Source: Streptomyces sennicomposti (lineage in GTDB: Bacteria > Actinomycetota > Actinomycetes > Streptomycetales > Streptomycetaceae). From it: a DNA stretch of 64,000 nucleotides. Positions 17,938-26,546 of the stretch are shown piece after piece (positions within the stretch are counted from its first letter, which is position 1; the number at the start of each line of letters is the position of its first letter). The DNA is taken from positions 163,534-227,533 of the forward strand of contig NZ_JAIOAB010000005.1 of NCBI RefSeq assembly GCF_019890635.1. The letters are read 5' to 3'. The translations under genes were made by a program, and so were the position numbers. The notes beneath the pieces are model-generated. The model ran no database searches, was not told the origin of the DNA, and saw nothing but the letters and a program-made list of their open reading frames with translations.

Positions 17938-19371
17938 ATGGAGGCCGTTCCCTTACGGGCTCGCGCGTACGTCGCCTGTGCCGTCCTGGCCGCCCTGGTC
18001 TGTCTGCTGCCGCTGCCCGCGACCCACGCCCCCTGGTGGGTGGTCGCCCTGCTGGCGGCGCTGTACGCCGGCTGCAAGCGGCTCGCCCCGCGGCAGCTCG
18101 CCGGGCCGTTCTACCCCGTCCTGCTGGCCGCCGTCTTCCTGCTGCCGCCGCCCGCCGCCGCCTGCGTCCCGCTGCCCGGGGCGCTGCTCGCGCGCACCGG
18201 ACAGCGGCCCGAGGCGCTGCGCCGGCTCTGGCGGGCGGCGCAGCTCGCGCTCGCCGTGTGGGCCGCCGCCCGCACGCACTGGGAGCTGGGCGGCCGTGAC
18301 GCGGTCGTCGCCTCCGACTTCCCCTACGCCCTGCTGCCCGCCGCGGTCGCCGTCCTGGTGTTCTGCCTGGTGCTGAGCGCGCTGGACGGCGGCGTCCGCG
18401 CGCTCACCGAGCGGGTCGGGGCGCTGCGGGCCTCGCGGGAGCTGTTCGCCCGCTCGCTGGCGCCCGTCGCGGTGCACGGGCTCGCCGGGCTGATGATGGC
18501 CGTGCTCTGGCGCAGCCGCTACGGCCCGGTCGCCGCCCTCCTCGTCCTGCTGCCGATGTACGTCACCTGGTGGGCGTACGCGCAGTACCACCGCGAGCGC
18601 GCCGCCCACCAGGCCACCATCCGCGCCCTGGTGCAGGCGGTCGACATCAAGGACGGCTACACGCGCGGCCACAGCGAGCGGGTCGGGCAGGCCTCCGTGC
18701 TGATCGCCCGCGAGCTGGGCATGGCCGACGAGCGCGTCGAGGTGCTCCGGTTCGCCGGCATCCTGCACGACGTCGGGAAGCTCGGCGTCCCCACCCGGCT
18801 GCTGCGCAAGGACGGCCCGCTGACGCCCGAGGAGCGGCGGGTGATCGAACTGCATCCCGAGTACGGCCACGAGATGGTGCGCGGGATCTCCTTCCTCGAC
18901 GAGGCCCGCGCCGCGATCCTCCACCACCACGAACGGCTGGACGGCAGCGGCTACCCCTACGGCCTGAGCGGCGGCCAGATCCCCGAGTGCGCCCGGGTGG
19001 TGGCGGTCGCGGACGCCTTCGACGCGATGACGTCCACCCGGTCCTACCGGCGGGCCCGCCCGGTCGGCGCCGCGCTGGCGGAGCTGGAGCGGTGCGCGGG
19101 CGCGCAGTTCGACCCGCGGATGGTCACCGCGCTGACCCGCGCCGTCGACCGGCACGGCTGGCGCCCGTCGGTCACGGCGGACCCCGCCCCACCGCCCCCG
19201 CGCACACCGGCCACGCCCCCGGTCCCACCGCCCGCCGCCGACGACCAGGACGACCGCACCCCGCAGCACTCACAGCACCCGCAGCCCCCGCACCCCGCGT
19301 CACCCGGACCCGAGGCCGAGTCCGAGGCCGAGGCCGGCTCCGAGCCCGGCCGCCGGAGGGCGCGTCGGTGA
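17938..19371 (+). CDS. Membrane HD-GYP-type phosphohydrolase
   Basis: A protein of 477 residues with six or seven N-terminal membrane segments up to about residue 215, then an HD-GYP-like domain: VDIKDGYTRGHSERVG, the HD pair in LHDVGKLGVP (about residue 277), and HHHERLDGSGYPYG. HD-GYP proteins can hydrolyse cyclic dinucleotides, but this actinobacterial branch is not characterised. The last 80 residues are a Pro/Glu-rich disordered tail. ATG 17938 is preferred over 17917 because GGGGGAGG precedes it. Codon 6 is TTA (17953-17955), so translation should need the bldA tRNA. The stop overlaps the next start. Confidence 0.82.
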   Translation: MEAVPLRARAYVACAVLAALVCLLPLPATHAPWWVVALLAALYAGCKRLAPRQLAGPFYPVLLAAVFLLPPPAAACVPLPGALLARTGQRPEALRRLWRAAQLALAVWAAARTHWELGGRDAVVASDFPYALLPAAVAVLVFCLVLSALDGGVRALTERVGALRASRELFARSLAPVAVHGLAGLMMAVLWRSRYGPVAALLVLLPMYVTWWAYAQYHRERAAHQATIRALVQAVDIKDGYTRGHSERVGQASVLIARELGMADERVEVLRFAGILHDVGKLGVPTRLLRKDGPLTPEERRVIELHPEYGHEMVRGISFLDEARAAILHHHERLDGSGYPYGLSGGQIPECARVVAVADAFDAMTSTRSYRRARPVGAALAELERCAGAQFDPRMVTALTRAVDRHGWRPSVTADPAPPPPRTPATPPVPPPAADDQDDRTPQHSQHPQPPHPASPGPEAESEAEAGSEPGRRRARR

Positions 19372-20606
19372 GGGAGTGCCGGCTGGCGGACCTCATCCGG
19401 GGCGCCGCCCTCCTCGTGGCGCTGCTGTCCCTCGGCGTCACCCTGTGGAGCGGCCTGGCGGAGCGCGGGACGGCGCTGGCCTTCGGGGTGCTCGTGCTCG
19501 TCGGGGAGCTGACCCGGTGGACCGGGGAGCACGTCCGCGAGGCCGCGCCGCTCGGGGCCGCGGGCGCGCTGTCGTACGCGCTGCTCGGCGAGAACGCCGG
19601 GCACACCGGACACCACAGCGTCTTCCAGGTCGTCGCCGTGGTGCTCGGCGCCGCCCTGCTCGGCAGCGTGCCGCACATCGCGTGCGGGCGCGGCCCGACC
19701 CTGGACCACCTGGCGCGGCGCGTGCTCACCGTGTTCTTCGCCGCCGTCTGCTTCCAGCCGCTGTACGGCGAGGGGGCGTTCCGCGGCTGGGTCGGACCGG
19801 CGTACGCCCTGCTGCTGGTCGCGCTGCTGGTGCTGACCGCCCTGTGCGGGGCGGTGCTCGCCGCCGCGCCGCCGCACTGCCGTACCCGCTGGCCGTTCGG
19901 CCCGCTGCTGCGCGAGGAGCTGCGGGGCCTCGTCGGCATCGGCCCGGCGGTGTGCGCGACCGGCGCGGTGATGGCCCTGGCGGTCGCCGTCGTCGGCCTG
20001 TGGGCACTGCCCGTCCTCGCGCTGCCGCTGCTGCTCGCCCAGCTGTCCCTGCGCCGGTACGCGGCCGTGCGGGACACCTACCGGCAGACCATCGCCTCGC
20101 TGGCCCGGGCCACCGAGGTCGCCGGGTACACCCCGGCCGGACACGCCCGGCGGGTCGCCGCGCTCAGCCGGGCCGTGGGGCGCGAGCTGGGGCTGACCGA
20201 GCCCGAGCTGACCGTCCTGGAGCACGCGGCGCTCATGCACGACATCGGGCAGCTCAGCCTGGTCGATCCGGTGCCCGCGGGCGCCACCGCCGACCTGCCC
20301 GCCGAGGAGCAGCGCCGGATCGCCCTGCTCGGCGGGGCCGTGGTGCGCCAGAGCGGGGTGGGGACGGAGGTCGCGGTCGTGGTGGAACGGCAGGCCGACC
20401 CCTGCCCGGAGCAGCCGCTGCCCGCGCGCATCGTCCGGGCGGTCAACGCCTACGACGAGAAGGCGCGGCACGCCGGACCCGGCGGCCCCCTCACCGCGCT
20501 GGAGGAACTGCGCCTGGCCCCCGCGGACGACTACGCCCCGGAGGTGGTCGAGGCGCTGGCCCGGGTGCTCGCACGGGAGAGTCTTCCGTCGCCCGTGACG
20601 GGGTAA
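19368..20606 (+). CDS. Membrane protein with degenerate HD domain
   Basis: A 412-residue protein starting at a GTG that overlaps the preceding stop (GTGA), with CCGGAGGG upstream. About seven membrane helices occupy residues 1-230. The C-terminal domain aligns in layout with the upstream HD-GYP protein (VAGYTPAGHARRVAALSRAVG, then LMHDIGQLSLVDP). The GYP part is lost: where the neighbour has HHHERLDGSGYP, this protein has VVVERQADPCPE. It keeps the HD pair but not the second metal-binding set, so it may be a regulatory partner of its neighbour. Confidence 0.78.
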   Translation: MRECRLADLIRGAALLVALLSLGVTLWSGLAERGTALAFGVLVLVGELTRWTGEHVREAAPLGAAGALSYALLGENAGHTGHHSVFQVVAVVLGAALLGSVPHIACGRGPTLDHLARRVLTVFFAAVCFQPLYGEGAFRGWVGPAYALLLVALLVLTALCGAVLAAAPPHCRTRWPFGPLLREELRGLVGIGPAVCATGAVMALAVAVVGLWALPVLALPLLLAQLSLRRYAAVRDTYRQTIASLARATEVAGYTPAGHARRVAALSRAVGRELGLTEPELTVLEHAALMHDIGQLSLVDPVPAGATADLPAEEQRRIALLGGAVVRQSGVGTEVAVVVERQADPCPEQPLPARIVRAVNAYDEKARHAGPGGPLTALEELRLAPADDYAPEVVEALARVLARESLPSPVTG

Positions 20607-20711
20607 CCCATGGGTAATGAGCGCCGCTGAAGCCGTACGTGGTTGGATGCGAAAGGAAAGGGTGTCCGGGGGCAGAGCCAGCCCAATCGACGGAACTGGC
20701 AGGCAGGAATC

Positions 20712-21692
20712 GTGAGGATCTTCGGCAAGGGACGGCACCGGCCCTCCGCCTCCTGGCGGCAGGCCACCGACCGCGCGTTCACCCTGATCGGCGACGGCCG
20801 GTACGAGGACGCGGGCGCTCTGCTGACGCGCGCCGCCGACCTGGAACCCTGGCTGTCGGAGTCCTGGTTCAACCTCGCCCTGCTGCACAAGTTCCGGCAC
20901 GACTGGGAACAGGCCAGGGCGGCCGGGCTGCGGGCCGTGGCGCTGCTGGAGAAGGAGACCGGCGCGCCCGACTGGTGGAACGTCGGCATCGCCGCCACCG
21001 CGTTGCAGGACTGGCCGCTGGCCCGGCGGGCCTGGCAGGCCTACGGCCTGAAGGTGCCCGGCGGCGCGACCGCCGCGGGCGAGCCGCTGGGCATGGAGCT
21101 GGGCAGCGCGGCGGTGCGGCTGTCGCCGGAGGGCGAGGCCGAGGTGGTGTGGGGCCGGCGGCTCGACCCCGCCCGGATCGAGGTGCTGTCCATCCCGCTG
21201 CCGTCCTCCGGGCGGCGCTGGGGCGAGGTCGTGCTGCACGACGGCGTGCCGCACGGCGAGCGGACCACCGCCGCCGGGCACAGCTACCCGGTCTTCGACG
21301 AGATCGAGCTGTGGGCGCCCTCGCCGGTGCCCACCTGGGTGGTGCTGCTGGAGGCGGCCACCGAGTCCGACCGGGACGCCCTGGAGCAGCTCGCCGCCGA
21401 CGCCGGGTTCGCCGCCGAGGACTGGTCGTCCTCCGTCCGGCTGCTGTGCCGGACGTGCTCGGAGTCGCGGATGCCGTCCGACGAGGGCGACGGCGTGCAC
21501 CTGGACCCGCACGACCACAGCGAGCCGGGGCATCCCGGACCGCTGGGCCATCGCACCGACGGGCAGCTGTGGGTGCCCGAACGGGAGTGCGGGGTGGCCG
21601 CGCCGGCGTCCCTGGTCAGGGGGCTGCTGGACGGCTGGGTGGCGGACAGCCCGGACTCGCGGGACTGGCGGGACCTGGAAGAGGTCTGCTGA
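20712..21692 (+). CDS. Tetratricopeptide-repeat protein
   Basis: 326 residues. Residues 10-110 form two to three TPR-like helical hairpins ([40 protein letters not shown]). A beta-rich domain follows with [21 protein letters not shown] and a Cys-containing [13 protein letters not shown]. The gene sits immediately upstream of the peptide deformylase gene. GTG 20712 (encoding [11 protein letters not shown]) was preferred to the upstream in-frame ATG at 20643 because the extra residues look unstructured and AGGA lies just ahead. No function is assigned. Confidence 0.72.
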   Translation: MRIFGKGRHRPSASWRQATDRAFTLIGDGRYEDAGALLTRAADLEPWLSESWFNLALLHKFRHDWEQARAAGLRAVALLEKETGAPDWWNVGIAATALQDWPLARRAWQAYGLKVPGGATAAGEPLGMELGSAAVRLSPEGEAEVVWGRRLDPARIEVLSIPLPSSGRRWGEVVLHDGVPHGERTTAAGHSYPVFDEIELWAPSPVPTWVVLLEAATESDRDALEQLAADAGFAAEDWSSSVRLLCRTCSESRMPSDEGDGVHLDPHDHSEPGHPGPLGHRTDGQLWVPERECGVAAPASLVRGLLDGWVADSPDSRDWRDLEEVC

Positions 21693-21751
21693 GGATTCCC
21701 CGTACTCTTATTCGGCATCAGTCATCCCAGGAAGGCAGGCGTACGTCGGTC

Positions 21752-22402
21752 ATGGCGCAGCAGGACACCGAACAGCAGCACGCGGGCGTGCTCCCCGTCG
21801 ACGACGAGGGCTGGGTCGTCGACACGGAGGACTGCGAGGAGCGCGAGGCGGCCTGGCGCGAGCGCGGCGCCTCGCGGCCGATCACGGTCGTCGGCAACCC
21901 CGTCCTGCACAAGGAGTGCAAGGACGTCACCGAGTTCGGCGAGGAGCTGCAGCAGCTGGTCGCGGACATGTTCGCCAGCCAGCGCACCGCCGAGGGCGTG
22001 GGCCTGGCCGCCAACCAGATCGGCGTGGATCTGAAGGTCTTCGTCTACGACTGCATGGACGACGAGGGCGTCCGGCACGTCGGCGTGGTCTGCAACCCGA
22101 AGCTCGTCGAGCTGCCCGCCGACCGGCGCCGGCTGGACGACAGCAACGAGGGCTGCCTGTCCGTGCCGACCGCCTACGCTCCGCTGGCCCGCCCCGACTA
22201 CGCCGAGGTGACCGGCCAGGACGAGCGGGGCAACGCGATCAAGGTGCGCGGCACCGGCTACTTCGCACGCTGTTTGCAGCACGAGACCGACCATCTGTAC
22301 GGGCAGCTGTACATCGACCGGCTCTCCAAGCGCGAGCGCAAGGACGCGCTGCGGCAGATGGCCGAGAACGAGCCGCGCTACCCCGTGGTCGCCAACGACT
22401 GA
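21752..22402 (+). CDS. def: Peptide deformylase
   Basis: A 216-residue metalloenzyme that removes the N-formyl group from nascent proteins. The three family motifs are present: [17 protein letters not shown] and QHETDHL (HExxH). The last has Thr in place of the usual Ile/Cys, as in the actinobacterial paralogue group. An N-terminal extension of about 45 residues precedes the catalytic domain. It is probably one of several deformylases in this genome. GGAAGG lies about 20 bases before the ATG. A strong terminator follows. Confidence 0.92.
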   Translation: MAQQDTEQQHAGVLPVDDEGWVVDTEDCEEREAAWRERGASRPITVVGNPVLHKECKDVTEFGEELQQLVADMFASQRTAEGVGLAANQIGVDLKVFVYDCMDDEGVRHVGVVCNPKLVELPADRRRLDDSNEGCLSVPTAYAPLARPDYAEVTGQDERGNAIKVRGTGYFARCLQHETDHLYGQLYIDRLSKRERKDALRQMAENEPRYPVVAND

Positions 22403-22440
22403 TCCCCGCACGGCGGTCGGGGCACGAGTGACCCCGGTGA

Positions 22441-22474
22441 ACGGCGCCTGACCGGACGGACGGTCAGGCGCCGT
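22441..22474 (+). terminator. Terminator after def
   Basis: A perfect 14-bp stem (ACGGCGCCTGACCG with its complement) and 6-base loop, about 40 bases after the def stop. Confidence 0.85.
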
Positions 22475-22687
22475 ACTCATGTGCCGCCCCTGTTCGATCC
22501 TTTGTGCGCATTCGTCGAATCAAATCAGTCACACAAGGGGATATTCTCGGCATCCCCGACGATGGGCGGGCCAAATCCGTTCCCAGAACGGTCAGTTGTG
22601 GTGCTGAATGGGAGGACGGGGATACAGGACGGCGTGCGCCGGGCACAGCAGGGGGCGGGCGCCGCCGGCGGCTGAGAGGGGTTGTTC
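22475..22687 (+). promoter_or_regulatory. AT-richer upstream region of eizA
   Basis: This 210-base interval is clearly poorer in GC than its surroundings. It contains TATTCT (22542-22547), a possible -10, and a loose inverted repeat CCTTTGTG / CACACAAGG around 22499-22540. A leader of about 130 bases would then precede eizA. No regulator can be named. Confidence 0.4.
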
Positions 22688-23773
22688 GTGCCGGCTTTCC
22701 CATACAGCACAACATCGACATCCACGGCGGTCGCGGTACCGCCGTCCCTGGCGCTCCCGGTGATCGAGGCCGAGTTTCCCAGGCGGCTGCACGCCTATTG
22801 GCCCCGGCTCCAGGAGAACACCCGCGGCTGGCTGCTGGAAATGCGGCTCATGCCCGCGGACAAGGTGGAGCAGCACGCCGACGGCCTGCGCTACACCGAC
22901 CTCATGGCGGGCTACTACCTCGGCGCCCCGGACGAGGTCCTCCAGGCCATCGCCGACTACAGCGCGTGGTTCTTCGTCTGGGACGACCGGCACGACCGCG
23001 ACATCGTCCACGGCCGGCCCGTCGCCTGGCGGCGGCTGCGCCGCGCGCTGCACACGGCGCTCGACTCGCCCCGGGACCATCTGCACCACCCGGACACCCT
23101 GGTCGCGGCCTTCGCGGACAGCGTGCTGCGGCTGTACGGCTTCCTGCCGGCGACCTGGAACGCCCGCTTCGCCCGGCACTTCCACGCGGTGATCGAGGCC
23201 TACGACCGCGAGTTCCACAACCGCACCGAGGGCGTCGTGCCCACGGTCGAGGAGTACCTGGCGCTGCGCCGGCTCACCTTCGCGCACTGGATCTGGACCG
23301 ATCTGCTGGAGCCGAGCGCGGGCCTCGAACTCCCCGACGCCGTCCGGAAGAACCCCGCCTACCGGCGCCCGGCACTCCTCAGCCAGGAATTCGCCGCCTG
23401 GTACAACGACCTGTGCTCACTGCCCAAGGAAATCGCGGGCGACGAGGTCCACAACCTCGGCATAAGTCTTGTCAAACACGAGGGGCTGAGCCTGGAGGAG
23501 GCGATAGCGGAACTCCGCCGCCGGGTCGAGGGATGCATTTCCGAATTCCTTGTCGCGGAGCAGGAGGCGTTACGCTTCGCGGACTGTCTGGCAGACGGCA
23601 CGGTACGCGGAAAGGAAATCGGCGCGGCCGTGCTGTCCTGTGTCGCGAACATGCGGAACTGGTTCAGTTCCGTCTACTGGTTCCACCACGAGTCCGGCCG
23701 GTACATGGTCGACAGCTGGGACGACCGGTCCACACCCCCGTACGTCAGCAACGAAACGGCAGGTGAGAAATGA
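22688..23773 (+). CDS. eizA: Epi-isozizaene synthase (class I sesquiterpene cyclase)
   Basis: A 361-residue enzyme that cyclises farnesyl diphosphate to epi-isozizaene, the precursor of albaflavenone. The aspartate-rich motif is DDRHD at residues 99-103 and the NSE triad NDLCSLPKE at 240-248; these positions are the same as in the S. coelicolor enzyme. The GTG at 22688 gives the matching start (MPAFPYST) and has GAGAGGGG upstream. Codon 295 is TTA (23570-23572), implying dependence on the bldA leucyl-tRNA. The stop overlaps the P450 gene by four bases (ATGA), so a block here would also lower P450 translation. Confidence 0.94.
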   Translation: MPAFPYSTTSTSTAVAVPPSLALPVIEAEFPRRLHAYWPRLQENTRGWLLEMRLMPADKVEQHADGLRYTDLMAGYYLGAPDEVLQAIADYSAWFFVWDDRHDRDIVHGRPVAWRRLRRALHTALDSPRDHLHHPDTLVAAFADSVLRLYGFLPATWNARFARHFHAVIEAYDREFHNRTEGVVPTVEEYLALRRLTFAHWIWTDLLEPSAGLELPDAVRKNPAYRRPALLSQEFAAWYNDLCSLPKEIAGDEVHNLGISLVKHEGLSLEEAIAELRRRVEGCISEFLVAEQEALRFADCLADGTVRGKEIGAAVLSCVANMRNWFSSVYWFHHESGRYMVDSWDDRSTPPYVSNETAGEK

Positions 23774-25146
23774 CCGTCGAATCGGTCAAACCCGAGGACC
23801 GGCGCCGGGCGGACGGGCGCCCGCCCGAGCCGCCGGTGGCGGCGGGAGGGATCCCCTTCCTCGGCCACGGACTGAAACTGGCCCGCGACCCGCTGGCCTT
23901 CCTGACCGGGCTGCGCGACCACGGTGACGTCGTCCGCCTCCGGCTCGGCCCCAAGACGCTCTACGCCGTCACCGCGCCCGCCCTCACCGGGGCGCTGGCG
24001 CTCAACCCCGACTTCATCGTCGCCGGCCCGCTGTGGGAGTCCCTCGGCGACCTGCTCGGCAAGGAGGGCGTGGCCACCGCCAACGGCCCGCTCCACCGCC
24101 GCCAGCGGCGCACCATCCAGCCCGCCTTCCGGCTCGACGCGATCCCCGCCTACGGGCCGATCATGACCGAGGAGGCGCACGCGCTGGTGGAGCGCTGGGG
24201 CCGGGCCGACGTCCTCGACGTCACCACCGAGTCCTTCCGGGCGGCCGTCCGCGTCGCCGCCCGCTGCCTGATGCGCGGCAGCTACATGGACGACCGCGCC
24301 GAGCGCATCTGCGCGGCGCTGGCCACCCTGTTCAGCGGCATGTACCAGCGCATGGTCGTCCCGCTCGGCCCGCTCTACAAGCTCCCGCTGCGCTCGAACC
24401 TCGAATTCAACCGGGCATTGGCCGATTTCCATCTCCTGGTGGACGAGATCGTCGCCGACCGCCGGGCAAGCGGTCAAAAGCCGGACGATTTGCTGACGGC
24501 TTTGCTGGAGGCGACGGACGAGAATGGCGATCCCATCGGGGAACAGGAGATCCACGATCAGGTCATTGCCATCCTCACCGCGGGAAGCGAAACCGTCGGT
24601 TCCACGATCATGTCCCTGCTCCTCGCTCTCACCGAGTACCCGGAACTCGGCGACAAGATCCGCGAGGAGGTGGAAACGGTCACGGAAGGCAGCCCGGTCG
24701 CATTCGAGCACGTCCGAAAACTGACGTACACCGGGAATGTCGTCGTGGAGACGCTGCGCCTGTATCCGGCCGTATGGATATTGACGCGCCGGGCGGTCGC
24801 CGACACGGAGCTGGGCGGATACCGCATTCCGGCGGGGGCGGACGTCATCTACAGCCCCTACGCCATCCAGCGCGACCGGCGCTCCTTCGCGCGGCACGAG
24901 GACTTCGACCCGGACCGCTGGCTGCCGGGGCAGTCGAAGGAGGTGCCGAAGTACGCGATGAGCCCGTTCAGCGTGGGCAACCGCAAGTGCCCGGGCGACC
25001 ACTTCTCGATGGCCGAACTCACCCTGCTCACCGGGGCCGTCGCCGCCGCCCTCCGGTTCGAACAGGCGCCCGGCTCCGACCCCAGGCCGCGTATCGGCAT
25101 CACCCTGCGCCCGCGCCGCCTGCTGCTGCACACCCGGCCGCGCTGA
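23770..25146 (+). CDS. cyp170A1: Cytochrome P450 CYP170A1 (albaflavenone synthase)
   Basis: A 458-residue P450 that oxidises epi-isozizaene in two steps to albaflavenone. Landmarks are the I-helix AGSETV (271-276), the K-helix ETLR (327-330) and the heme loop [10 protein letters not shown] with Cys407. The S. coelicolor orthologue is also reported to have a second, farnesene-synthase activity depending on an aspartate-rich segment; a DDLLTALLE is present here at 239-247. GC content drops between about 24400 and 24850. Translationally coupled to eizA. The gene ends in a 16-base duplicated segment. Confidence 0.93.
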   Translation: MTVESVKPEDRRRADGRPPEPPVAAGGIPFLGHGLKLARDPLAFLTGLRDHGDVVRLRLGPKTLYAVTAPALTGALALNPDFIVAGPLWESLGDLLGKEGVATANGPLHRRQRRTIQPAFRLDAIPAYGPIMTEEAHALVERWGRADVLDVTTESFRAAVRVAARCLMRGSYMDDRAERICAALATLFSGMYQRMVVPLGPLYKLPLRSNLEFNRALADFHLLVDEIVADRRASGQKPDDLLTALLEATDENGDPIGEQEIHDQVIAILTAGSETVGSTIMSLLLALTEYPELGDKIREEVETVTEGSPVAFEHVRKLTYTGNVVVETLRLYPAVWILTRRAVADTELGGYRIPAGADVIYSPYAIQRDRRSFARHEDFDPDRWLPGQSKEVPKYAMSPFSVGNRKCPGDHFSMAELTLLTGAVAAALRFEQAPGSDPRPRIGITLRPRRLLLHTRPR

Positions 25147-25176
25147 CCGGCCACGAGCCCCGCTGACCGGCCACGA
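25141..25176 (+). repeat. Direct repeat at the cyp170A1 stop codon
   Basis: CGCTGACCGGCCACGA occurs at 25141 and again at 25161; the first copy contains the stop codon. It looks like a small tandem duplication. Confidence 0.7.
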
Positions 25177-25206
25177 CCGGCCGCGCGGCGGCGGGACCGG
25201 CCGCGC

Positions 25207-25251
25207 CCGGCGTGCGTTCAGGCGGCCTGCGGGCCCCTGAACGCACGCCGG
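25207..25251. terminator. Bidirectional terminator overlapping the nrdS stop codon
   Basis: CCGGCGTGCGTTCAGG (25207-25222) and its exact complement (25236-25251) form a 16-bp stem with a 13-base loop that can itself pair GGCC with GGCC. It lies between convergent cyp170A1 and nrdS, and its right arm encodes the last residues of NrdS. Confidence 0.8.
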
Positions 25252-26183
25252 TAGGCGTTCGGCGTGGTGCCCAGCGCCCGCACGAACTGGTGCCGCAGCG
25301 CCGCCGCCGTCCCGAACCCGGTCCGGTCGGCGATCGCGTCCATCGTCTCGTCCGTCCCCTCCAGCAACTGCTGCGCCAGCAGCACCCGCTGCCTGAGGAT
25401 CCACCGGTAGGGCGTCGTGCCCGTCTCCTGCTGGAAGCGGCGGGCGAAGGTGCGCGGCGACATGAGCGCGCGAGCGGCGAGCTGCTCGACGGTCACCTCC
25501 TGGTCGAGGTGCTGCTCCATCCAGACCAGCACCTCGCCGACGGTGTCGCACGGCGACTTCGGCAGCGGCCGCTCGATGTACTGCGCCTGCCCGCCGTCCC
25601 GGTGCGGCGGCACCACCATCCGCCGGGCGATCTTGTTGGCGACCTCCGGGCCCTGCTCCTTGCGCACGATGTGCAGACAGGCGTCGATGCCGGCGGCCGT
25701 CCCGGCCGAGGTGATCACCGGGTCCTCGTCCACGTAGAGCACGTCCGGCTCCACCACCGCGTGCGGGTACTGCCGGCGCAGCTCGTCCACGTGGTGCCAG
25801 TGCACCGCGCAGCGCCGCCCCTCCAGCAGCCCGGCCGCGCCCAGCACGAACACCCCCGAGCACACGCTCAGCACCCGCGCCCCCCGCTCCACGGCCCGGC
25901 GCAGGGCGTCCAGCAGGGCGGGCGGGTAGACGCGGGTCGTGAAGTCGTTCCCGGCCGGCACGGCGATCAGGTCGGCCTCCTCCAGCCGGTCGAGGCCGTA
26001 GGGCGTGGTGACGGTCAGCCCGCCCACATGGGTGCCCAGCGCCGGTCCCTCGGCGGAGACCACGGCGAAGTCGTAGCGGGGCAGCCCGTCGTCGCTGCGG
26101 TCGATCCCGAAGACCTCGCAGACGACGCCCAGTTCGAAGGGGTGCACACCGTCGAGCAGGACGGTCGCCACGTTGTGGAGCAT
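25218..26183 (-). CDS. nrdS: AraC-family regulator with DJ-1/PfpI domain, NrdS
   Basis: A 321-residue protein. Residues 1-165 are a GATase1/DJ-1-like domain (VATVLLDGVHPFELGVVCEVFG; VLSVCSGVFVLGAAGLLEG with the conserved Cys). Residues 215-315 are the AraC double helix-turn-helix (LAARALMSPRTFARRFQQETG; IADRTGFGTAAALRHQF). It is the third gene of the class Ia reductase locus described in Streptomyces as nrdABS. It lies 275 bases downstream of nrdB, with its own candidate operator in that gap. The ATG at 26183 is chosen over 26240 because the longer form would extend through the inverted repeat. Confidence 0.86.
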   Translation of the reverse strand: MLHNVATVLLDGVHPFELGVVCEVFGIDRSDDGLPRYDFAVVSAEGPALGTHVGGLTVTTPYGLDRLEEADLIAVPAGNDFTTRVYPPALLDALRRAVERGARVLSVCSGVFVLGAAGLLEGRRCAVHWHHVDELRRQYPHAVVEPDVLYVDEDPVITSAGTAAGIDACLHIVRKEQGPEVANKIARRMVVPPHRDGGQAQYIERPLPKSPCDTVGEVLVWMEQHLDQEVTVEQLAARALMSPRTFARRFQQETGTTPYRWILRQRVLLAQQLLEGTDETMDAIADRTGFGTAAALRHQFVRALGTTPNAYRRAFRGPQAA

Positions 26184-26200
26184 GCCGCCAGTGTGCACCC

Positions 26201-26243
26201 TGAGTGGCAGGAATTGAAAGGTGTACGGCAGTCCTGCCACTCA
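26201..26243. promoter_or_regulatory. Inverted repeat between nrdS and a small membrane gene
   Basis: TGAGTGGCAGGA (26201-26212) and its exact complement TCCTGCCACTCA (26232-26243) are separated by 19 bases in the divergent interval. The half-site TGGCAGGAAT is one base from the AdpA consensus TGGCSNGWWY. A site for NrdS itself or another AraC-type protein is inferred. Confidence 0.6.
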
Positions 26244-26276
26244 CGGTGAGGCGGCCACGGCGCGAGAGTGGTCTGC

Positions 26277-26546
26277 ATGAACACAGACCAGATCCAAGCC
26301 CTCATCGGACTGCTCGCGACCTTCGGACTCCTGGTCCTGATGGCGCTCCCCTCGGCCCTCGGCGTCGTGCGCGACAAGCGCATCGACCGCCAGATCCGGC
26401 GGGCGCGGCGGGAACACGCGGACCAGGAGTCCCGTGAGGCCCTGAAGCGACGGGAGCCTCAGAAGTCCTCGTCCAGGTCGACGGTGCCCTCCACCGCCAC
26501 CTGGTACGCCGACGGGCGCCGCTCGAAGAAGTTGGTCAGCTCCTGA
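26277..26546 (+). CDS. Small single-pass membrane protein, unknown
   Basis: 89 residues: one hydrophobic segment (residues 6-29, IQALIGLLATFGLLVLMALP and on) followed by a basic stretch DKRIDRQIRRARREH. I do not recognise the family. Third codon positions before the overlap are almost all G or C, which argues that it is truly coding. It runs head-on into nrdB and overlaps that gene's last 88 bases on the opposite strand. It is divergent from nrdS across the inverted repeat at 26201-26243. Confidence 0.55.
   Translation: MNTDQIQALIGLLATFGLLVLMALPSALGVVRDKRIDRQIRRARREHADQESREALKRREPQKSSSRSTVPSTATWYADGRRSKKLVSS

Noticed and set aside
22481..22675. A 64-residue frame in the eizA upstream region
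   Set aside because: Poor third-position GC and no ribosome binding site; the region is better explained as promoter and leader.
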